From Clostridia bacterium (lineage in GTDB: Bacteria; Bacillota_A; Clostridia; Christensenellales; Aristaeellaceae): a DNA stretch of 7,388 nucleotides. Location of the stretch: the NCBI GenBank assembly GCA_900754775.1, contig CAAEDZ010000383.1:1-7388 (forward strand). Direction: 5' to 3'. Under the pieces are notes generated by a model, which saw only the letters and a program-made list of their open reading frames with translations, was not told the DNA's origin and did no database searches. This document shows, one piece after another, positions 1 to 4,877 of this stretch (its first letter is position 1; the number at the start of each line of letters is the position of its first letter). The position numbers and the translations under genes were made by a program.

Positions 1-1737
1 AAACTCGCGGCTCACGCCCGCGTCAAGGTGTTCCCACGGGAACATCTCGTCGTCGGGGCGCTCGCGGCAGGCGTAGAAGTCCGGGGCGATGCCGCACTCC
101 TCAAACGCCTGTCGCCACAGGTCGCAGCGGAACTGATCCGACCAACCGTCAAACCGGCAGCCAAGGCGCCACGCGCGCTCCAGCACGTCGGCCAGACGGC
201 GGTCGCCACGGGCGAACACCGCCTCGATGTAGCTCAAGTCCACGGCGTGGTACTTGAAATCCACGCCCTTGATCTTGCCAAGCTCGTGTTTGAGCAGTTG
301 CTGGCGGCGCGCCACTTCCTCGCCGCGCAACTGCGCCGCCCACTGGAAGGGCGTGAAGTTCTTCGGCACGAACACCGAGGCGCTCACCGTGATGCGCAGT
401 CCGGGCGCGCGCTTTTCCTTGGGAAGCGACAGATAGCAGGAGCGCACCAGCCCCGCCAGGCGGGCGATGCCCAGCACGTCCTCGTCCGTCTCCGTGGGCA
501 GGCCGATCATGAAATAGAGCTTGACCGCCGACCAACCCTGTTCGAAGGCGTCTGTCACCGAGCGGATGAGGTCTTCCTCCGTGACGCCCTTGTTGATGAC
601 GTCGCGCAGGCGCTGCGTGCCGGCCTCCGGGGCCAGCGTCAGCGCCGTTTTGCGCACCTTCTGCGTCTCCCTGAGCGTGTCGGTCAGCACATTGTCGATG
701 CGCTGGGAGGGCAGCGAGATCTTCACCCGCTTGGCGGCAAAGCGCCGCACCATCTCCCGCGCCAATTCCGGCAGGCAGGAATAATCGCCGCTGGAAAGGC
801 TCATCAGCGATATTTCGTCATAGCCCGTGGCGCGCACCAGCTTTTCCGCCAGTTCGAGGAGCCTGTCCATGGAGCGCTCGCGCACGGGGCGGTAGATCAT
901 GCCCGCCTGACAGAAACGGCAGCCGCGCGTGCAGCCGCGGAAGATCTCCAGCATGATGCGGTCGTGGACGATCTCGCCGTAAGGCACGATGAGCTTTTCC
1001 GGGTACTCGGCGTGCGTCAGGTCGTTGACCAGCGCCTTGTAGACCACCTTGGGCGCGCCCGTGCCTTCCTTTGGCTCGATGGCGGCGATGGTGCCGTCGG
1101 CATGGTAGCTTACATCGTAAAACGAGGGCACATAGACGCCGGGGATCCGCGACGCCATGCGCAGATATTCTTCGCGCGGCAGGCCCGAGGCCTTCCACTG
1201 TTTGTAGACCTCGATGGTCTGATGGGTGGAGACCTCGCCGTCGCCAAGCACGAACAGATCGACAAACGGCGCGAGCGGTTCCGGGTTGAAGGCGCAGGGG
1301 CCGCCGCAGATGACGAACGGGCCGGATGCGCGCTCAGCGCTGCGCAGCGGTATGCCGGCCAGATCCAGCGCTTCGAGGATGTTGCTGAAGCTCATCTCGT
1401 ATTGAAGCGTGACGCCCAGAAGGTCGAACTCGCGCACCGGCGTGCGGCTTTCCAGCGTGAACAGGGGCATGTTCTCCGCGCGCATCAGCGCGGCCATGTC
1501 CACCCACGGGGAAAAGACGCGCTCACAGAGGGCGTCCTCGCGCGCGTTGATGGCGTGATAGAGTATCTTCATGCCCAGATGGGACATGCCGACCTCGTAG
1601 GTGTCGGGAAAGAGAAATGCGTAGCGCACATCCACCGTCGACGGGTCCTTGACCGTGCAGCCAAACTCGCCGCCCATGTAGCGCACCGGCTTTTCCACGC
1701 GCTCCAACAGCGCGTCCACACGTTGCGAAAGGTTCAA
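1..1737 (-). CDS. B12-binding-type radical SAM protein (TIGR03960-like), 3' end cut by window edge
   Basis: 579 codons are visible; the reading frame is still open at base 1, so the C-terminus is missing. The N-terminal part (about residues 18-240) resembles the cobalamin-binding-like domain of this family, with a GGPCAFNPEP segment near residues 143-152. The radical SAM cluster motif is C269-x3-C273-x2-C276 (GCTRGCRFC), which would bind a 4Fe-4S cluster to cleave S-adenosylmethionine. APEAGTQRLRDVIN (about 364-378) and IGLPTET (about 409-415) are typical of radical SAM barrels; FTPFQWAAQ (about 460-470) and the late FPWEHLDAGVSREF are typical of this uncharacterised family. Its substrate is unknown. 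In relatives it often sits next to, or is fused to, a small radical-SAM-linked protein ahead of the RNase G and ribosomal L21/L27 genes; that would lie outside this window. The start is TTG at 1737-1735, chosen because GGAGG lies 7 bases upstream and a sigma-A promoter lies just beyond. No upstream ATG fits the frame. Confidence 0.9.
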   Translation of the reverse strand, partial: MNLSQRVDALLERVEKPVRYMGGEFGCTVKDPSTVDVRYAFLFPDTYEVGMSHLGMKILYHAINAREDALCERVFSPWVDMAALMRAENMPLFTLESRTPVREFDLLGVTLQYEMSFSNILEALDLAGIPLRSAERASGPFVICGGPCAFNPEPLAPFVDLFVLGDGEVSTHQTIEVYKQWKASGLPREEYLRMASRIPGVYVPSFYDVSYHADGTIAAIEPKEGTGAPKVVYKALVNDLTHAEYPEKLIVPYGEIVHDRIMLEIFRGCTRGCRFCQAGMIYRPVRERSMDRLLELAEKLVRATGYDEISLMSLSSGDYSCLPELAREMVRRFAAKRVKISLPSQRIDNVLTDTLRETQKVRKTALTLAPEAGTQRLRDVINKGVTEEDLIRSVTDAFEQGWSAVKLYFMIGLPTETDEDVLGIARLAGLVRSCYLSLPKEKRAPGLRITVSASVFVPKNFTPFQWAAQLRGEEVARRQQLLKHELGKIKGVDFKYHAVDLSYIEAVFARGDRRLADVLERAWRLGCRFDGWSDQFRCDLWRQAFEECGIAPDFYACRERPDDEMFPWEHLDAGVSREF

Positions 1738-1744
1738 AGCGATA

Positions 1745-1749
1745 CCTCC
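1745..1749 (-). promoter_or_regulatory. Ribosome binding site GGAGG that fixes the TTG start of the radical SAM gene
   Basis: Minus-strand GGAGG is followed by a 7-base spacer and TTG at 1737. Because no ATG or GTG lies at a suitable distance, this site decides the start. Confidence 0.8.
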
Positions 1750-1770
1750 ACCAATAAACATCCAACTTAC

Positions 1771-1799
1771 TTTATAACACGAAACGCGCCGTTCTTCAA
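1771..1799 (-). promoter_or_regulatory. Sigma-A-type promoter of the radical SAM gene
   Basis: On the minus strand, TTGAAG (1799-1794; 4 of 6 consensus bases) is separated by exactly 17 bp from TATAAA (1776-1771; 5 of 6). Transcription would start near 1764, giving a leader of about 27 bases that contains the ribosome site. Confidence 0.75.
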
Positions 1800-1804
1800 C
1801 GGCG
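1787..1804. repeat. Perfect 7-bp inverted repeat over the -35 box of the radical SAM promoter
   Basis: CGCCGTT (1787-1793) and AACGGCG (1798-1804) pair perfectly around a CTTC centre. The -35 hexamer (1794-1799) sits on the centre and right arm. No T-run follows on either strand, so it is not an intrinsic terminator. An operator is possible; with no second copy seen in the window this stays tentative. Confidence 0.45.
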
Positions 1805-1848
1805 GAATGTTAAAGAATCGAATTTTTCGGAATTAAACGGGAACATGC

Positions 1849-1877
1849 TTGACGTGCGCGCCAAAAATGCCTATCAT
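1849..1877 (+). promoter_or_regulatory. Sigma-A-type promoter of lysA
   Basis: TTGACG (1849-1854; 5 of 6) is separated by 17 bp from TATCAT (1872-1877; 5 of 6). Transcription would start near 1884, giving a leader of about 42 bases. That is far too short for a lysine (L-box) riboswitch. The promoter also rules out the in-frame ATG at 1845 as a start, since it lies upstream of the transcript. Confidence 0.8.
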
Positions 1878-1880
1878 TGC

Positions 1881-1924
1881 AGTATTCCCTTGGCAGCGCG
1901 AATATTTATGCAGGGAGGAATACT
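1881..1924 (+). promoter_or_regulatory. Inverted repeat in the lysA leader that can pair with the ribosome site
   Basis: AGTATTCC (1881-1888) is perfectly complementary to GGAATACT (1917-1924), which starts inside the GGAGG site and ends 1 base before the ATG. An alternative pairing, TCCCT (1886-1890) with AGGGA (1912-1916), covers the rest of the ribosome site. The predicted RNA start (about 1884) falls inside the left arm, so how much can fold depends on the exact start. Confidence 0.4.
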
Positions 1925-1931
1925 TATGCAG
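1901..1931 (+). repeat. Tandem 13-base direct repeat around the lysA ribosome site and start codon
   Basis: AATATTTATGCAG (1901-1913) and AATACTTATGCAG (1919-1931) match at 12 of 13 bases with an 18-base period. Each copy contains an in-frame ATG (1908 and 1926). AGGGAGG (1912-1918) lies between them and is 7 bases from the second ATG, so the second copy carries the real start and the first a decoy lacking a ribosome site. Confidence 0.7.
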
Positions 1932-3245
1932 AAGCTGCCCTTCTGTTCCGCCAAAAAGCTCCGCGAGATCGCCGCGGTCTGCCCCACGCCCTTCCACCTC
2001 TACGACGAAAAGGGCATCCGCGAGACGGCGCGCCGCGTGCAGGCGGCGTTTTCCTGGAACGCCGGTTTCCGCGAACACTTTGCCGTCAAGGCCAACCCCA
2101 ACCCCTATATACTCTCCGTCCTCAAAAGCGAGGGCTGCGGCGTGGACTGCGCCTCCATCACCGAACTTATGCTGGCCAAAGCCGTGGGCTTCAAGGGAGA
2201 GGACATCATGTTCTCCTCCAACATGACCCCCGCCGCGGATTACAGGTACGCGCGCGAACTGGGCGCCATCATCAATCTGGACGACATCACCCACATAGAG
2301 TTCCTCAAAAAGAACGGCGGCATCCCGGAAAAGATCTGTCTGCGCTACAACCCCGGCGGAGAACTGCACATCGGCAACACCTGCATGGGCCACCCGTGGG
2401 ACGCCAAATACGGCATGACCCGTCCGCAGATATTTCAGGCCATCCGCATGCTGCAAAACGAGGGCGTCAAGCAGTTTGGGCTGCACACGCTCCTTGCCAG
2501 CAATTCCACGGACGCGGGCTATTACCCCACCATCGCCCGCATGCTCTTCAAGTTGGCCGTGGAAGCGCACGAGACCATGGGCGCGGACTTTTTCATGGTC
2601 AACCTCTCCGGCGGCGTAGGCATTCCCTACCGCCCGCAGCAGTCGCCCGCCGACATCGAGGAGATCGCCGACGATGTGCGCAGGCTCTACGAGCGCATGA
2701 TCGCGCCCACGGGCATGAACGTACACATCGCCAGCGAACTGGGGCGCTACATGACCGGCCCGCACGGCTGTCTGGTGGCCACGGCCATCCACGAAAAGCA
2801 CATCTACAAGGAGTATATCGGTCTGGACGCCTGCGCCGTGGACCTGATGCGCCCGGCCATGTACGGCGCGTATCACCACATCACCATCGCCGGCAAGGAA
2901 GATCAGCCCTGCGATCACATCTACGACATCGTCGGCTCCCTGTGCGAGAACAACGACAAGTTCGCCATCGACCGGCCCCTGCCGCACATCGACATCGGCG
3001 ACCTTGTGGTCATCCATGATACCGGCGCGCACGGCTATTCCATGGGCTACAACTACAACGGCAAGCTGCGTTCGGCGGAAGTGCTTCTGCACGAGGACGG
3101 CACTTTCGAGCAGATCCGCCGCGCGGAGACGCCTCTGGACTACTTCGCCACCATCGACGGCACGCCCTATTGGGCGGACATCGAAAAAGAGACCGAAGCC
3201 TTGAATTTGTGGACCAAAGTCTCTGACTCAAAGACTAAAGTCTGA
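1926..3245 (+). CDS. lysA: Diaminopimelate decarboxylase, LysA family (fold-type III PLP enzyme)
   Basis: A cytoplasmic 439-residue enzyme expected to convert meso-diaminopimelate to L-lysine plus CO2. The N-terminal alanine-racemase-type barrel carries the PLP lysine K55 in FAVKAN and continues with CGVDCAS (71-77). The phosphate-binding glycine loop is SGGVGIPY (228-235), followed by ELGR (271-274). The C-terminal beta domain carries CENND (340-344) where classical enzymes have CESGD, then DTGAHGYSMGYNYNGK (365-380). The overall pattern matches the LysA variant found in streptococci and clostridia. In that variant the classical HIGSQ motif is replaced; here it reads LLASNS (189-194). These differences leave substrate preference less certain than the fold. 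The start ATG at 1926 has AGGGAGG 7 bases upstream and lies downstream of the predicted RNA start; the ATGs at 1845 and 1908 are rejected. It is transcribed alone and converges on sigF, leaving 3 bp between stop codons. Confidence 0.87.
   Translation: MQKLPFCSAKKLREIAAVCPTPFHLYDEKGIRETARRVQAAFSWNAGFREHFAVKANPNPYILSVLKSEGCGVDCASITELMLAKAVGFKGEDIMFSSNMTPAADYRYARELGAIINLDDITHIEFLKKNGGIPEKICLRYNPGGELHIGNTCMGHPWDAKYGMTRPQIFQAIRMLQNEGVKQFGLHTLLASNSTDAGYYPTIARMLFKLAVEAHETMGADFFMVNLSGGVGIPYRPQQSPADIEEIADDVRRLYERMIAPTGMNVHIASELGRYMTGPHGCLVATAIHEKHIYKEYIGLDACAVDLMRPAMYGAYHHITIAGKEDQPCDHIYDIVGSLCENNDKFAIDRPLPHIDIGDLVVIHDTGAHGYSMGYNYNGKLRSAEVLLHEDGTFEQIRRAETPLDYFATIDGTPYWADIEKETEALNLWTKVSDSKTKV
3218..3236. 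other. Weak hairpin at the lysA/sigF convergent junction
   Basis: AGTCT (3218-3222) pairs with AGACT (3232-3236), and a further 3-base stem closes TGACTCA inside after one mismatch. It lies within the last codons of lysA. No T-run follows on either strand, so it is a poor candidate for an intrinsic terminator; nothing better is seen at this junction. Confidence 0.25.
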
Positions 3246-3248
3246 TAT

Positions 3249-3977
3249 TTACAGACCACTTTCTGCGTATTGCCGCAGGCGCTTGAGGATGCGGCTCTCC
3301 ATGCGCGAGACCTGCACCTGCGAGATGCCCATCTCCTTGGCGATGTCCGTCTGCGTGCGCCGCGCGAAGTAGCGCATGGCGATCAGGCGCATCTCCTCTT
3401 TGGGCAACATCTTCAAAAGGCTCCCCAGCAGGAGCCTTTTTTCTACTGCCTCCATGCAGTCCGCGCCCAGCGTCTCCCCAAGGGGCAGTTCCCCATCCGC
3501 GTCCACACAGGCGTCCAGAGAGCGCACGCCCTTGCGCGCGTTGAGGGCGAGCAGCACGTCCTCGCGCATGAGCCCCACCGCCGCGCAGAGCGCGTCCACC
3601 GTCGGCTCATGACCCGTCGCGCGCACGATCGCCTGCCGGGCTTCCTCCACGCGGCGGGCGTTTTCCTTGATGGAACGCGCCACATGGATGCTGCCGTCAT
3701 CGCGCAGAAAGCGCCGTATCTCGCCGAGGATGACCGGGACGGCGTATGTAGAAAAAGCGGTGCCAAAGCTGGGGTCGAAGCGGTCGATGGCCTTGAGCAG
3801 GCCGAGGCAGCCGTATTGAAAGAGATCGTCGTATTCCCGCCCCCGGTCCTGAAAGCGCCTGACCAGATGGCGGACGAGCGGCAGATTCTCCCGCACCAGC
3901 GCCTCGCGCGCCTCCTGATCGCCCGCATGGGCGCTCTGCAGCAGCCTGCGCGTGCTTTCGTGTTTGTCCGGCGTCAA
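3249..3977 (-). CDS. sigF: Sporulation sigma factor sigma-F (SpoIIAC)
   Basis: A 242-residue RNA polymerase sigma factor, slightly shorter than Bacillus subtilis SigF (255). It directs early forespore transcription after asymmetric division. Region 2 covers about residues 30-100 and includes DDLFQYGCLGLLKAIDRFD (50-68), the core-binding part, then FSTYAVPVILGEIRRFLRDD (75-94), the -10 recognition part. Region 3 is about 100-165. Region 4 has the -35-binding helix-turn-helix TQTDIAKEMGISQVQVSR (208-225). All closely follow SigF rather than SigE, SigG or SigK, and the position directly after spoIIAB settles the identity. The start is TTG at 3977, overlapping the spoIIAB stop as TTGA. No good ribosome site precedes it and no ATG or GTG fits nearby, so translation probably depends on ribosomes finishing spoIIAB. 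No spoVA genes follow; the next gene is convergent. Confidence 0.95.
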   Translation of the reverse strand: MTPDKHESTRRLLQSAHAGDQEAREALVRENLPLVRHLVRRFQDRGREYDDLFQYGCLGLLKAIDRFDPSFGTAFSTYAVPVILGEIRRFLRDDGSIHVARSIKENARRVEEARQAIVRATGHEPTVDALCAAVGLMREDVLLALNARKGVRSLDACVDADGELPLGETLGADCMEAVEKRLLLGSLLKMLPKEEMRLIAMRYFARRTQTDIAKEMGISQVQVSRMESRILKRLRQYAESGL

Positions 3978-4429
3978 GCGCGGCGCGCGGCCCGCTCTTC
4001 GCAGGCGCGCAGGCGCTTTTCGAGGCGCACGGTGGTGCCGCGGCCGACCTTGGAGGTCACCTGCACCGCGTCCATGAAGCTCTCCATGACGGTAAAGCCC
4101 ATGCCGGAGCGCTCGTCATCATCGCAGGTGGTGAAAAATGGCGTGCGGGCCATCTCCACATTTTCGATGCCGCGCCCGGCGTCGATGACGTCCACGCGTA
4201 AAAGATCGTCTTCAAACAGCGTGGCGTGCAGGCGCACGGTGCCTTCGCCGCCGCCATAGCCGTGGACGATGGCGTTGGTCACGGCTTCGGATACGGCGGT
4301 CTTGACGTCGGAAAGCTCCTCCAGCGTCGGGTCGAGCGGCAGGATGAAAGCGCTGATGACCAGCCGCGCGAAGCTCTCGTTTTTGCCGGCGGCGGGAAAA
4401 TCCAGCCGCATCTCATTTTTGATCCTCAT
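3974..4429 (-). CDS. spoIIAB: Anti-sigma-F factor and serine kinase SpoIIAB
   Basis: A 151-residue GHKL-fold protein, close to the usual 146. It binds sigma-F to keep it inactive and, using ATP, phosphorylates SpoIIAA on serine. The N box is SEAVTNAIVHGYG (47-59), with catalytic E48 and magnesium-coordinating N52. The G1 box is DAGRGI (83-88); the ATP lid and G2 box run through PFFTTCDDDERSGMGFTVME (97-116). The whole chain aligns with B. subtilis SpoIIAB, including the opening KNEMRLDF. The ATG at 4429 has GGAGG (4441-4437) 7 bases upstream, and only 15 bp separate it from the spoIIAA stop. It overlaps the sigF start by 4 bases. Partners in the switch are the two flanking genes. No key ATP-binding residue looks missing. 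Confidence 0.96.
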   Translation of the reverse strand: MRIKNEMRLDFPAAGKNESFARLVISAFILPLDPTLEELSDVKTAVSEAVTNAIVHGYGGGEGTVRLHATLFEDDLLRVDVIDAGRGIENVEMARTPFFTTCDDDERSGMGFTVMESFMDAVQVTSKVGRGTTVRLEKRLRACEERAARRA

Positions 4430-4444
4430 ATCCGCCCCTCCGCT

Positions 4445-4750
4445 TCAAGCCAGTTTTTCGACGATGGTATACAGCCCCGCCATTTCAAAGATCCTGTCCA
4501 CGCGCGGCGTGATCCCGGCGACGGACACCCTGCCCCCGCGCCGCGCCAAAGCCTTGTAGCGGCCAATGACCAGCCCGATGGCCGAGCTGTCCATGAAGCT
4601 GACGGCGCCGAGGTCGAGGATGAGGTGCCGGATGCGCGCGTCGCCCAGCAGCGCGTCCAATTCGGCGCGGATAGGCCCGACGCGCGCGTGGTCCAATTCC
4701 CCCTCCAGATGCACGGTGAGCCTGTCTTTGTGTTTCTCATAGGAAAGCAT
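4445..4750 (-). CDS. spoIIAA: Anti-anti-sigma-F factor SpoIIAA (STAS domain)
   Basis: A 101-residue STAS protein, shorter than B. subtilis SpoIIAA (117) by a trimmed C-terminus. In its unphosphorylated form it attacks the SpoIIAB-sigma-F complex and frees sigma-F; SpoIIAB phosphorylates it and the phosphatase SpoIIE reverses this. LEGELDHAR (15-23) is the first STAS signature. SFMDSSAIGLVIGRYK (51-66) carries the phosphorylation site, with S55 matching Ser58 of the B. subtilis protein. ITPRVDRIFEMAGLY (80-94) follows. The ATG at 4750 matches the family start; AAGGG (4764-4760) lies 9 bases upstream. The open frame extends back to an ATG at 4849, but those residues resemble no SpoIIAA and cover the promoter. 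It is the first gene of the spoIIA operon. Its start codon and ribosome site lie inside a long inverted repeat. Confidence 0.95.
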   Translation of the reverse strand: MLSYEKHKDRLTVHLEGELDHARVGPIRAELDALLGDARIRHLILDLGAVSFMDSSAIGLVIGRYKALARRGGRVSVAGITPRVDRIFEMAGLYTIVEKLA

Positions 4751-4799
4751 GGAACCATTCCCTTCGCAGCATCGTTCGGGGGAAGGATTCCATGCTTTC
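4743..4799 (-). promoter_or_regulatory. Long hairpin sequestering the spoIIAA start codon and ribosome site
   Basis: On the plus strand, 4743-4754 (GAAAGCATGGAA) is perfectly complementary to 4788-4799 (TTCCATGCTTTC). Continuing inwards, 4758-4762 (TTCCC) pairs with 4780-4784 (GGGAA), and 4756 pairs with 4786. Read as minus-strand RNA, position pair 4755/4787 becomes G-U, leaving 4757/4785 as the only mismatch in 20 positions. The loop is 17 bases (4763-4779). The 3' arm contains the spoIIAA AUG, codon 2, most of codon 3 and the GGG of its ribosome site. The 5' arm contains the sigma-H -10 element, so it is present only in transcripts that start further upstream. No U-run follows, so it is not an intrinsic terminator. 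Confidence 0.75.
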
Positions 4800-4814
4800 T
4801 CTGTCGTTTCCTTT
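4787..4814 (-). promoter_or_regulatory. Sigma-H-type promoter of the spoIIA operon
   Basis: On the minus strand, AAAGGAAAC (4814-4806) is followed after 12 bp by ATGGAAT (4793-4787). The known sigma-H consensus is RnAGGAwWW, an 11-12 bp spacer, then RnnGAAW; only the last base of the -35 element departs from it. The expected RNA start is near 4780, about 30 bases before the spoIIAA ATG. Sigma-H control of spoIIA is established in B. subtilis. Confidence 0.75.
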
Positions 4815-4834
4815 GTCGGGCAGAGGGGAATTTC

Positions 4835-4860
4835 TGTCGGATGGTGCAAATCGTTCGACG
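4835..4860. promoter_or_regulatory. Candidate Spo0A boxes upstream of the spoIIA promoter
   Basis: TGTCGGA (4835-4841) on the plus strand and CGTCGAA on the minus strand (4860-4854) each match the Spo0A box TGTCGAA at 6 of 7 positions. They lie about 55-60 and 74-80 bases upstream of the predicted start, where Spo0A-P acts on spoIIA in B. subtilis. Two weaker TGTCG cores (4802 and 4814) flank the -35 element. Confidence 0.45.
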
Positions 4861-4862
4861 GC

Positions 4863-4876
4863 GCGGCGTTCGCCGC
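4863..4876. repeat. Short GC-rich palindrome just after the ftsH-like stop codon
   Basis: GCGGCG and CGCCGC form a perfect 6-bp inverted repeat with a TT centre, starting 2 bases beyond the ftsH-like stop codon. On the minus strand it is followed by GCCGTCGAACG, which has no T-run. It might pause polymerase or block exonucleases, but it does not qualify as an intrinsic terminator. Confidence 0.3.
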
Positions 4877-4877
4877 T

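Noticed and set aside
28..1836. A 602-codon open frame antisense to the radical SAM gene
   Set aside because: It shadows a gene with clear motifs, its translation is rich in Arg, Ala and His with no recognisable domain, and it has no ribosome site. Long antisense frames are common in GC-rich DNA.
1845..1925. ATG at 1845 as the lysA start, adding 27 residues
   Set aside because: It lies upstream of the predicted promoter, has no ribosome site, and the added residues do not resemble LysA.
1884..1925. Lysine riboswitch ahead of lysA
   Set aside because: The leader is only about 42 bases and shows none of the multi-helix architecture of an L-box.
1833..3092. A 419-codon open frame antisense to lysA
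   Set aside because: Low-complexity translation without motifs, wholly explained by the codon use of the lysA gene.
4743..4799. The long inverted repeat as an intrinsic terminator of the ftsH-like gene
   Set aside because: No T-run follows on the minus strand and the 3' arm contains the spoIIAA start codon.
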